Below, piece by piece: positions 9,329 through 16,655 of a stretch of DNA of 64,000 nucleotides. The stretch is from Nibrella saemangeumensis. Its GTDB lineage: Bacteria; Bacteroidota; Bacteroidia; Cytophagales; Spirosomataceae. Where the stretch lies: assembly GCF_039541915.1 (NCBI RefSeq), contig NZ_BAABHD010000084.1:248001-312000 (forward strand). The letters run 5' to 3'. Numbering within the stretch: position 1 is the first letter of the stretch; the number at the start of each line of letters is the position of its first letter. The notes under the pieces were generated by a model, which saw nothing but the letters and a program-made list of their open reading frames with translations, was not told where the DNA came from and did not search any database. A program made the position numbers and the translations under genes.

Positions 9329-9571
9329 TTAAGGATTTTCCACCTGACTGGCGGGCTTAGACTCCTCGTCGGGCAAGATGAACAGCAGCAGCAGACAGGC
9401 CGTTGCCAGCATCGGTAGCAGTACCGTGATATTAATGGTACTCAGCCCCAGGTTGTCAATGAATACCTTATAGGCGGCCTGGCCGGAGAAGGTTAATTTC
9501 TGCACAAAAAGCAGGCTGATGGCAAACAGGACCATCAGTACGGGGCGTATATATCGTTTGAGCGTTGTCAT
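9329..9571 (-). CDS. Small two-helix inner-membrane protein, unknown function
   Basis: An 80-residue protein with a basic start (MTTLKRYIRP) and two hydrophobic segments, about residues 10-28 (VLMVLFAISLLFVQ) and 48-68 (VLLPMLATACLLLLFIL). It ends in a short acidic tail (PDEESKPASQVENP). The layout suggests both ends face the cytoplasm. No family is recognised. It lies 132 bases upstream, in transcription sense, of the paralog B start. Confidence 0.55.
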   Translation of the reverse strand: MTTLKRYIRPVLMVLFAISLLFVQKLTFSGQAAYKVFIDNLGLSTINITVLLPMLATACLLLLFILPDEESKPASQVENP

Positions 9572-10032
9572 AAGGTTGAAACTGCTATAACCATCAGGCT
9601 GGATCAGGTCGTTGCGCCTTCACATAGGGTAACTGGTTATCGAACCCCTTGCAAAATCAGTGCTAACTTTTCATATAAGCCCAGGGAATCGAGGAAACGG
9701 TTATCTCCGGTGGGCAAGAACTGCCGGGAGGAAATTGAAATCTGCTTCTGAAAAGGTGGGTTACTAAACTAGTCTGGCACGCATTTTGTTTATTCATTGG
9801 ATAAGTAAGATAGAACTTAATCCGCTACCGAATGATATAAAGACAAAAAGCTTAACAGTGGGTATAAGAAGCCGGCCGGAGTGCCGGCTTTTTTGTTGCC
9901 GGAGCGTCAACCGGTTTGCGTATACGCCGGAGAGACGGGCACTAGTAAAAAAGAAGTTTTGGCGTATTGATTACAGGTGGGAAAAAAAATCTACACCGGT
10001 TGTAGAAGGTGTGGAGGTCACGCCGACTGATC
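9572..10032. other. Intergenic stretch, 461 bases
   Basis: No convincing gene here. A plus-strand frame at 9786-10115 runs into the esterase gene on the opposite strand and resembles no protein, so I do not call it. The only structure is the plus-strand terminator-like hairpin at 9869-9894. Confidence 0.6.
9869..9894 (+). terminator. Orphan plus-strand terminator-like hairpin
   Basis: Stem AAGCCGGC / GCCGGCTT with a 6-base loop, followed by TTTT. The U-tract lies on the plus strand, but no plus-strand gene precedes it, so it may end an unannotated small RNA. Confidence 0.55.
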
Positions 10033-10860
10033 TTATCTCAGGTACCCCAGCGACGTTAAGAATTGATCCGCCTGCTGAACGGTTTCGCTGTAGTACCTGG
10101 AATTCTGGTGGTTAAAGAAGCCATGTTCCTGGCCTTCGTAGAGATGGAGGTCGCACCGGCTGCCGGCTTCCTTCATTTTTTGCTGATACAACTGCGCCGT
10201 TGCCACCGGAACCAGTGCATCCCTGGTACCTAAAAAAACAATGGTGGGTGGTGCCCCCGGCCTGATGTTATGCAGGGGGGAAATTTCCGGGTACCTGTTG
10301 CCAAATTGTTTATATCCATAACCTCCGGGACCATTGTCAAAGACCGGGTTGAACAAGACCAGGGCATTCGGTCTGGAAGAAACCGAAAGGTCTTCATTGG
10401 CTTCTTCCAGGCCAATAATATTCCCGGCCGCAGCGGCTAAGTGGCCCCCCGCAGATCCTCCTGCCGCTACAATCCGCTGGGGGTCTATGTGGAGCCGGTC
10501 GGCCTGCTGCCTGAGAAAACGAATGGCTGACTTGGCATCGCGCACCGCGTCAAAGGGACTGGTGTGGTGAAGGGAGTCGACCCGGTAATCGGCCAGTACG
10601 CTGACTATACCCCTGCCGGCGAAGTAAGCCGCATGGGGCAGAAACTGCCGGTAGCTTCCCTTATACCAGCCACCCCCAAAGAAAAAGATGATAACCGGAT
10701 ACGATCGGGTAGTGTCCAGGTCGGGAGGATAATAGACCCGCAGGAAGAGTTGTACGGAACTAACCCGTTTGTATTCCAGCCTGAGTGACTCTTCCTGCGC
10801 ACAAACCCAGGGAATCGTACCTGCGATGAGAAAAAGGAAAAGAGCGGCCACCTTTTTCAT
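10033..10860 (-). CDS. Secreted alpha/beta-hydrolase esterase (acetyl-xylan/feruloyl esterase type)
   Basis: This 275-residue protein has a signal peptide (cleavage near WVCAQ, residue 22). The fold is an esterase of the BD-FAE/ExeM-like hydrolase group. The nucleophile S136 sits in GGSAGGHLAA, the acid is D214 in GTRDALVP, and the base is H246 in EGQEHGFFN. The oxyanion segment is FFFGGGW where the family usually has HGGGW, so the first His is replaced by Phe. The likely role is removal of acetyl or feruloyl groups from a polysaccharide in the periplasm. It is the last gene of the minus-strand polysaccharide locus, 88 bases after the dioxygenase gene. The fold is firm; the substrate is inferred from context. 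Confidence 0.8.
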   Translation of the reverse strand: MKKVAALFLFLIAGTIPWVCAQEESLRLEYKRVSSVQLFLRVYYPPDLDTTRSYPVIIFFFGGGWYKGSYRQFLPHAAYFAGRGIVSVLADYRVDSLHHTSPFDAVRDAKSAIRFLRQQADRLHIDPQRIVAAGGSAGGHLAAAAGNIIGLEEANEDLSVSSRPNALVLFNPVFDNGPGGYGYKQFGNRYPEISPLHNIRPGAPPTIVFLGTRDALVPVATAQLYQQKMKEAGSRCDLHLYEGQEHGFFNHQNSRYYSETVQQADQFLTSLGYLR

Positions 10861-10948
10861 TAGAAAAGTTTTTTAGGTGAATCGATTTTGGACCTAGAAG
10901 GCAAAGAAAGAAGGGGTCGCCGTTCGTTCCTGCCCTCCCGTTAATTCG

Positions 10949-11767
10949 CTATTGAAAATAAATTTCAGCCGTCTGTTCTTCCTGTTCCATTCGCTTTTTT
11001 ACATACCCCCGGTAGTGGGCCTGCTGGCCCGCGTAGGCATCTCCGCACGATAAGGCATTGTACGTCATGTAGAGCTGCCTACGGCTCACCTGTGATCGGT
11101 TGGGTTCACTGCTGTGGGGAGTCAGGGAGTGGAATACAATAATGTCACCAGGCTCGGTGGTAGCCACGACTTGACCGGATAGATCCATTCGGGCGATTTC
11201 CGCTTCCTGCATGTTGCGTAGTTGGCCTACCGGTGTAAGCAGTTCGCGGTGGTAACCAGGGTAGAGTTCAAGGGCACCATTTTCCCGGGTAGCCGGGTCT
11301 ATCGCCAGCATCACCGACAGGATTTTGTCCGGATGAATGGCCTCAAAGGTATCCTCCCCCGCCTGTGGTTGCCACCAGGCAAAGTCCTGGTGCATCTCGT
11401 AGCCCCGCATACGGGGTACCTTGAAGATTAGTTTATCCTTAAACAGCACCGGCTCCTCGCCAAATATAGAGCGGAGGGGTTCCAGAATCCGGTCATCGAA
11501 GAGCAGGGCTTTGAACCGGACCGACACGTCAATCACCGGGTCCACGCGCTCTACCACCTTTTGTCCGTCGGGCATCTGATGCATGGGGGTACGCAGGTTG
11601 TTCTCGGCGATAAAATCCGCGTGTAAAAGCTGGTCGGCTTCCTGCTGCCAGGCTTGTACTTCGTCGGGAGAAAAACGGTTGCGCAGGATAAGGTACCCGT
11701 TATCCCGGTAAAACTGGATTTGCTCCGGACTTAATTCAGTTGACCGGAGCTGACTTGCTTGATTCAT
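10949..11767 (-). CDS. Phytanoyl-CoA dioxygenase (PhyH) family protein
   Basis: A 272-residue cytoplasmic Fe(II)/2-oxoglutarate oxygenase. The iron-binding HxD is H126/D128 (MHQDFAWW). The distal His is in SLTPHSSEPNRS, and the following R-RQLYMTYN supplies the 2-oxoglutarate-binding arginine. The N-terminal LSPEQIQFYRDNGYLIL is the classical PhyH opening and fixes the start at 11767. That start lies 32 bases inside the preceding symporter gene, so the two are probably translationally coupled. PhyH proteins occur in many sugar catabolic loci of this phylum with unknown substrates; here it may act on whatever the symporter brings in, which is inference. Confidence 0.83.
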   Translation of the reverse strand: MNQASQLRSTELSPEQIQFYRDNGYLILRNRFSPDEVQAWQQEADQLLHADFIAENNLRTPMHQMPDGQKVVERVDPVIDVSVRFKALLFDDRILEPLRSIFGEEPVLFKDKLIFKVPRMRGYEMHQDFAWWQPQAGEDTFEAIHPDKILSVMLAIDPATRENGALELYPGYHRELLTPVGQLRNMQEAEIARMDLSGQVVATTEPGDIIVFHSLTPHSSEPNRSQVSRRQLYMTYNALSCGDAYAGQQAHYRGYVKKRMEQEEQTAEIYFQ

Positions 11768-13445
11768 AGTTTTCTGAGGTTTGGTGTTGTTTATGTTGTT
11801 TCAGATTGAATCGTAGAATGGCTGCTCCCAGTAGCAGAATTCCTGCCCCAAGAAAGGCAACATACCAATGGTGAGCGGTGGTAAGTATACTGAGGATCGT
11901 AAAGCCTAGTCCCGTGCACATAAAGGTCCAGGCCACTACCCGTATGCCGTAGCTATTGGTCGTCATACTACTACCCCTGGTCTCAGGTTCTAAAGAGGAC
12001 AGGGGAGTGGCAGCGGGGCACCAGGTCCCTTCGAAGGTGCTACTTTTGTACTTGATCCATTCGTAGGCAATAAGGATCAGCGGTGTAACGATTAGCCCTA
12101 TTACCGTTTCTTCGGTCCGGTTCAGGCTCAGGCCCATCCAGGATGGTGTCACAAACTTGAAGAACAGATTTACCAGCAGTCCACCGCCGATGGAGAGGTA
12201 CATGCCCCGTCGGTCGAGACGGGAGGAAAAAAGCGCCCAGACGGGTGGAGCCAGGAGCGGTACGTAAGTAAGCGCATTGATGGAAAACACCAGCGCCACT
12301 ACCCCGCCAATGCGGGGTACGCTATCGGCAATCACAATCATCAGAATACCAAAGCCAACGGTAGATAAACGGGCGATGCGCATGAGGCTCCGGTCGGAGC
12401 TGTCGGGCCGGATGAGCTTCCGGTACAGGTCGTTGGTAAACACGGCCGCGCACATGTTGAGGATGGTATTGGCACTACTGGCGGTAGCGGATACCATGGC
12501 GGCCAGCATCATACCCAGCATACCCACAGGGAGTACGCGCTGGCACATCTGAATGTAGGCCGTTTCGGCCCCCTGCTTGTCCAGGGTACCATTGAGGATA
12601 AAATACGCCATGGGCGGTATCATCCAGAAGACCGGGCTCAGGATATAAAGTCCGCCAAAGAGCAAACCGGTCCGTCGGGCGGCCGCTTCGTTCCGGACGC
12701 TGGTGAACCGCTGGATGTAAGTCCAATCACCCCCTATTTTGAAGATATGGACCAGAATGAATGATACCATGAACAGGGGCGTGTACTCGCTGCTGGTCAG
12801 CGAGCGGTGGGTGTCGGGCAGCTTATCCAGAAACCCCGAAAGGCCGCCTACTTCCATCAGCGAAAGGGGGACGGTGAGTACCACCGTGGCGGTCAATATC
12901 ACAAACTGCAGCACGTCGGTAACCAGTACGGCCCAAAGACCGCCCAGAGCGGTGTAGAGGATGATGATACCGCCCAGCAGGAGGATAGACCAGAAGAGGG
13001 ACAGGTCCGTAGCTACCTCGAGCATACGGGCCACCGGATAAAGTACCGCGCCGGCCACAATAATGCCGATAATCATGAAGAGGTAGATGTACACCTGCTG
13101 CAGGGGCGTACCGAAGCGTTCGCCAATGTACTCCGCGGCCGTCAGGATATTGGCCCGCTTCCAGCGGGGGGCAATCCAGAAGGCCACGACAAACCCCGCG
13201 ATGCACATGGTCCACTGAATGGCGATGGCTACCAGGCCCTGCTGGTAAGCGATGGAGCCCCACACCACAAAAACTCCGGCCGAAAAAAAGCTCATGTACA
13301 GCGAAAGGCCGCTGATCCACCAGGGTACCTCCCCTCCGGCCGCAAAGAAGCTGCGGGTGTCGGTACCGGACCGGTTGAAGAGGACGCCAATGACCAGCAT
13401 CATCAGGAAGTACACTACCAGAACCGATAAATCAAGACTATTCAT
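11736..13445 (-). CDS. Sodium:solute symporter (SSS family)
   Basis: A 569-residue inner-membrane protein with about 13-14 hydrophobic helices, beginning MNSLDLSVLVVYFLMMLVIGV. Family features include the helix 2 region FFAAGGEVPWWISGLSLYMSFFSA, AAEYIGERFG, and the sodium-site region AAMVSATASSANTILNMCAA. Bacteroidota loci often use this branch to import sugars, sialic acid or uronates with sodium. The C-terminal 30 residues are hydrophilic (KQHKQHQTSENYES). It overlaps the PhyH gene by 32 bases and follows the GH88-like gene after about 105 bases, which fits import of the monosaccharide released by the upstream enzymes. Confidence 0.88.
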   Translation of the reverse strand: MNSLDLSVLVVYFLMMLVIGVLFNRSGTDTRSFFAAGGEVPWWISGLSLYMSFFSAGVFVVWGSIAYQQGLVAIAIQWTMCIAGFVVAFWIAPRWKRANILTAAEYIGERFGTPLQQVYIYLFMIIGIIVAGAVLYPVARMLEVATDLSLFWSILLLGGIIILYTALGGLWAVLVTDVLQFVILTATVVLTVPLSLMEVGGLSGFLDKLPDTHRSLTSSEYTPLFMVSFILVHIFKIGGDWTYIQRFTSVRNEAAARRTGLLFGGLYILSPVFWMIPPMAYFILNGTLDKQGAETAYIQMCQRVLPVGMLGMMLAAMVSATASSANTILNMCAAVFTNDLYRKLIRPDSSDRSLMRIARLSTVGFGILMIVIADSVPRIGGVVALVFSINALTYVPLLAPPVWALFSSRLDRRGMYLSIGGGLLVNLFFKFVTPSWMGLSLNRTEETVIGLIVTPLILIAYEWIKYKSSTFEGTWCPAATPLSSLEPETRGSSMTTNSYGIRVVAWTFMCTGLGFTILSILTTAHHWYVAFLGAGILLLGAAILRFNLKQHKQHQTSENYESSKSAPVN

Positions 13446-13549
13446 TGGGATTGGGGACAGTTGAAAAGGTACGAGAAGCCATTTTTATCGAAAAATCATG
13501 CTTTGTTCATCATTGATTTATATCGGTCTGTGAGTAGCGGGAAATAGCG

Positions 13550-15034
13550 CTACTTCATGAAATGCGCCAGAAACCCGAGCGTATAGGGAGAGATCACCCG
13601 GTACCCTCCGGTCTGTAAGGCCGGGCCTCCTTTATTGGCCTGCGCCGTTCCGGTCAGGTAGCCATCGGGCGTAAGGTAAGGCTGTAAACCCCGACGCGTC
13701 CGTTCAATGTGCGGGAGTACCCGGTCCGGCAGAAGTCCGTACCGGTGTCCATAGGCTAAGGCAGCCGCGATGCCGGCCGAACCCGAGGTTTCAAATCCGG
13801 TGTCGGGCTGGTCGGTGAAGCAGTACCACAGCCCGTTGGGCTGCTGCCGGGCGAGGACCCGCGTTACCGCCGATCTGAAAACCGCCCGCAGCAGGCGCGT
13901 CTGTTCATCCTCGGGCAGGTGGTGCAGCGTCTTAGCCAGGCCCAGCAGGTACCATACGACGCCCCGGCCCCAGTTGGGGTACTGCGGCTCGCCCTGTTCC
14001 AGGGTGCGCTGGTAGATAGTTTCCTCCCGGTCCAGCCGCTCCACCCTGGCTTTCAGGGTACTTATGGAGAGCGCTGCCAGCTCGGGTTGGTTCAGCAGCC
14101 GGGCCATTACCGCCAGCGGGTAGCTCACGGTGTAGCACTCCTCGGTCTTGATTGGTCGGTTCCCCTGTCCATCGGCTATCACTCCCCGGGCGTCGACGTG
14201 AGAGCTACTGAAGTCAATGGCCAGCTTGAGCAAGGGGTGGTTGGGCTGGCTTTGGGCCAGGATCGCGAAGGGGAGCAGTGACTCCACTCCATTGACCTGA
14301 TTGGTAGTTTTTTGATTATTAAGATTGGCATAGACCAGGTCCTGCTTGCCAAAGTACATGGCCAAATGGGCCTGAAGTACCTCCCGGGCCCGGCGGGAGT
14401 TTTTGGAAAGTTCGTGAATCCCATCCAGGTTACAGCCGTGCATCCAGCCGAAGGTCTGCAACGATTCCAGCGAAAGCAGCCGGTCCTTCCAGGCATCCGA
14501 TGCAGGACCTGAACCTGGTAACAGCAGGTGGGGGAGGTAGGCAGCCGGTGCCGACTGGCTGGTAGTTCCGGCCGTGAATACATAGAAAGGTTTCTGTCCG
14601 TGGGACTGATGGAGTACCACCCCTTCCTGCATTATATCCGGTACCAGCTCATCGGGAACCAGGAGTTCGTAGGGCTGCATGTACACAGCATACCGGATAT
14701 CAAACTCCCCGATTGACTTTCCCGACCGGGCGGTCCTTACCTGAATACGGGTTTCTTCCCGCACATCCGTAGCGCTGGTCAGGCGCAGACGTACTCCTTT
14801 TGTGACGCTTGTTTTCTCCCATTGTAGCCGTAATCCTTTTCCTTCGGTGGGCACACGGGCAGCCACCCAGTCAAATGGAATATAAACAGGTACTTCGGGG
14901 ATCTTACCTGGGTTTTTGGCAACAAGGTACCGGTAAGGGAATAGAGGTCTATTGGGCTCCCATCCCGGCAGAAATGGCAGAGTCGTGAGTACCGATGCGG
15001 AGCGTAACCACTGTCGTCGTGTTAATTGATTCAT
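13550..15034 (-). CDS. GH88/GH105-like hydrolase (unsaturated glycuronyl hydrolase type), Tat-exported
   Basis: About 494 residues. I take the ATG at 15034 (MNQLTRRQWLRSASVL) rather than the in-frame ATG 15 bases upstream, because it puts a twin-arginine signal at the very N-terminus. After an Ig-like beta segment (about 45-150), residues about 180-490 form an (alpha/alpha)6-barrel. Its motifs are those of the GH88/GH105 clan: MHGCNLDG, NWGRGVVWYLLGLAKTL and ETSGSAGIAAALAYG. The family removes the 4,5-unsaturated uronic acid left by polysaccharide lyases. Catalytic Asp assignments are not certain from sequence alone. The gene starts about 20 bases after the sulfatase stop. Both fit degradation of a sulfated or uronate-containing glycan. 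Confidence 0.72.
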   Translation of the reverse strand: MNQLTRRQWLRSASVLTTLPFLPGWEPNRPLFPYRYLVAKNPGKIPEVPVYIPFDWVAARVPTEGKGLRLQWEKTSVTKGVRLRLTSATDVREETRIQVRTARSGKSIGEFDIRYAVYMQPYELLVPDELVPDIMQEGVVLHQSHGQKPFYVFTAGTTSQSAPAAYLPHLLLPGSGPASDAWKDRLLSLESLQTFGWMHGCNLDGIHELSKNSRRAREVLQAHLAMYFGKQDLVYANLNNQKTTNQVNGVESLLPFAILAQSQPNHPLLKLAIDFSSSHVDARGVIADGQGNRPIKTEECYTVSYPLAVMARLLNQPELAALSISTLKARVERLDREETIYQRTLEQGEPQYPNWGRGVVWYLLGLAKTLHHLPEDEQTRLLRAVFRSAVTRVLARQQPNGLWYCFTDQPDTGFETSGSAGIAAALAYGHRYGLLPDRVLPHIERTRRGLQPYLTPDGYLTGTAQANKGGPALQTGGYRVISPYTLGFLAHFMK

Positions 15035-15054
15035 AGTAATAGTATACATCCCAG

Positions 15055-16530
15055 TCAGGGTAGCGCTTTTTTCCAGCCCTGGTGTAATTGCTTTTTCAGC
15101 CTTTCCATTACGGGCCGGTAGGCGGGAAGTGCCGCCAGATTTTTGTTTTCCTGGGTGTCCGTCTGGTGGTCATAGAGTTCGTATTCGTAAAATCCTTTTT
15201 CGGGAACGGTCCATTCCACCAGCCGGTAGCGGTCGGTGCGCAGGGTATAGCCGAAGCCGTCGCCTACGCCGGGTATCTTCCAGGGGTACAGGCTGAAAGC
15301 GGCTTTTTTCCACGCCCGCCGGGGTTGTTCGATGAGGGGGCGCAGGCTGATGCCTTCCAGGTCGTTAGCTACGGGCAGTCCTGCGTAATCGGCCAGCGTT
15401 GGGTACACGTCCACAAACTCTACCAGTCCGTTGGTAGCCTGCCCCGCGTGTCGCATACCTGGCACGGATACAATCAGCGGGGCGCGGGTAGAGATTTCGT
15501 AGTTGTTATGCTTGCACCACATGTTATGCTCACCCAGCTGAAAGCCGTGGTCTCCCCACAGTACCACGATGGTGGTCTTATCCAGCCCCAGTCGTTGCAG
15601 TTTATCCAGTACCAGCCCTACCTGCGCATCCACAAAGCTGACCGCGGCCAGGTATCCATGCTTTAACTCCCGGCTTAGTTCGGCATCAATGGCTTTGCCT
15701 TTGGAAATATTGTCGTAGGTCCGGAGTTCGCCGGAGCTGTGCTGGGCGTAGGCGGGTGCCCCCACGGGCAGATACGGATTCGGAGCGGGCGGAATGCGGG
15801 CCGGGTCGTACAACTCCCAGTACCGGCGGGGAGCCACAAAGGGCAGGTGGGGCTTCAAAAAACCCAGGGCCAGAAAAAAAGGCGTACCTGCTTCGGCCCC
15901 CTTTTTCAACTGCCTGAGCTGCTCCATGGCCCGTACGGCCAGTTCCCCGTCCATCAACAGGGAGTCGGGAACTTCGGGCGCTTCGAAGGCCGGACCGCGC
16001 CGGCGGTTTTTCCAGTCGGACCAGTCCACGCCACTGGCTTTGAGCGAGTCAACCAGGTCCTTGATTTCCTCAGCCTTCTGCGGACTGAACAGGGCTTTTG
16101 AAAAGTACCATTCAGGTTGTGAAAAAGACGCGGGGTTGGGGTGATGAAAGATCTTGCCCATCCCCAGCGTGTGGTACCCTGCGTTTTTGAATAGCTGAGG
16201 CAGCGTAACCACGTCAGGTACTGCCTTTCGTACCGGCGTTTCGAGGTCAAATATCCGGATGGTCTCCGGGCGCTTACCCGTCAGCAGCGAAGCTCGCGAC
16301 GGAGCACAAACTGCCTGCTGGCAGTAGGCCCGATTGAACAGCAGGCCCCGGCTGGCCAGTTTATCTATATTGGGCGTTTTGACCAGCGTATCCCCGTAGC
16401 AGCCCAGCAGCGGCCGCAGGTCGTCCACGGTAATAAACAGGACATTATACTTTCCTGGCGTTTGCGGATGCCCCGGGTACCCCAGGAGTAGGAAAAGGCC
16501 GATGGCTAGTGCTGTTACCGATTTGCGCAT
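15055..16530 (-). CDS. Secreted S1-family sulfatase (iduronate-2-sulfatase-like)
   Basis: This 491-residue protein has a signal peptide (residues 1-22). The formylglycine motif is C75-A-P-S-R (CAPSRASLLTGKRPE), matured by an anaerobic or FGE-type enzyme that is not in this window. Metal-ligand segments are FITVDDLRPLLGCYGD and VVLWGDHGFQLGEHNMWCKH. The overall pattern (LDLPETIRIFDLE-like region, HHPNPASF, GFLKPHLPF) matches iduronate-2-sulfatase-like S1_7 enzymes, which remove sulfate esters from uronic acid residues. Length is normal. It precedes the GH88-like gene and follows the giant beta-helix gene in one apparent operon. The class is firm; the exact sugar position is inferred. Confidence 0.9.
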   Translation of the reverse strand: MRKSVTALAIGLFLLLGYPGHPQTPGKYNVLFITVDDLRPLLGCYGDTLVKTPNIDKLASRGLLFNRAYCQQAVCAPSRASLLTGKRPETIRIFDLETPVRKAVPDVVTLPQLFKNAGYHTLGMGKIFHHPNPASFSQPEWYFSKALFSPQKAEEIKDLVDSLKASGVDWSDWKNRRRGPAFEAPEVPDSLLMDGELAVRAMEQLRQLKKGAEAGTPFFLALGFLKPHLPFVAPRRYWELYDPARIPPAPNPYLPVGAPAYAQHSSGELRTYDNISKGKAIDAELSRELKHGYLAAVSFVDAQVGLVLDKLQRLGLDKTTIVVLWGDHGFQLGEHNMWCKHNNYEISTRAPLIVSVPGMRHAGQATNGLVEFVDVYPTLADYAGLPVANDLEGISLRPLIEQPRRAWKKAAFSLYPWKIPGVGDGFGYTLRTDRYRLVEWTVPEKGFYEYELYDHQTDTQENKNLAALPAYRPVMERLKKQLHQGWKKALP

Positions 16531-16558
16531 GTGTACTTTGGATTAATAAAAACATAAC

Positions 16559-16628
16559 CCTAAAAGCAGGCAGACCCCTGTTGGCGTGGAGAGTATCCTT
16601 CCCAATCCGGGTACTGCCTGCTTTTAGG
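16559..16628. repeat. Long intergenic inverted repeat (15-bp arms, 40-base spacer)
   Basis: The perfect arms CCTAAAAGCAGGCAG and CTGCCTGCTTTTAGG are separated by 40 bases. An inner ACCC/GGGT pair could extend the stem past one mismatch. It lies between the stop of the T9SS beta-helix gene and the sulfatase start. It may be a terminator or processing/attenuation stem on the minus-strand transcript. Confidence 0.6.
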
Positions 16629-16655
16629 ATAATCAAATCGGATCCATATACCCTT

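Noticed and set aside
9786..10115. Plus-strand frame of 109 codons
   Set aside because: Runs through the terminator at 9869-9894 and into the antisense of the esterase; not protein-like.
12807..13430. 207-codon plus-strand frame antisense to the symporter
   Set aside because: Low-complexity, His/Gly/Asp-rich translation that mirrors the hydrophobic codons of the real gene; no domain.
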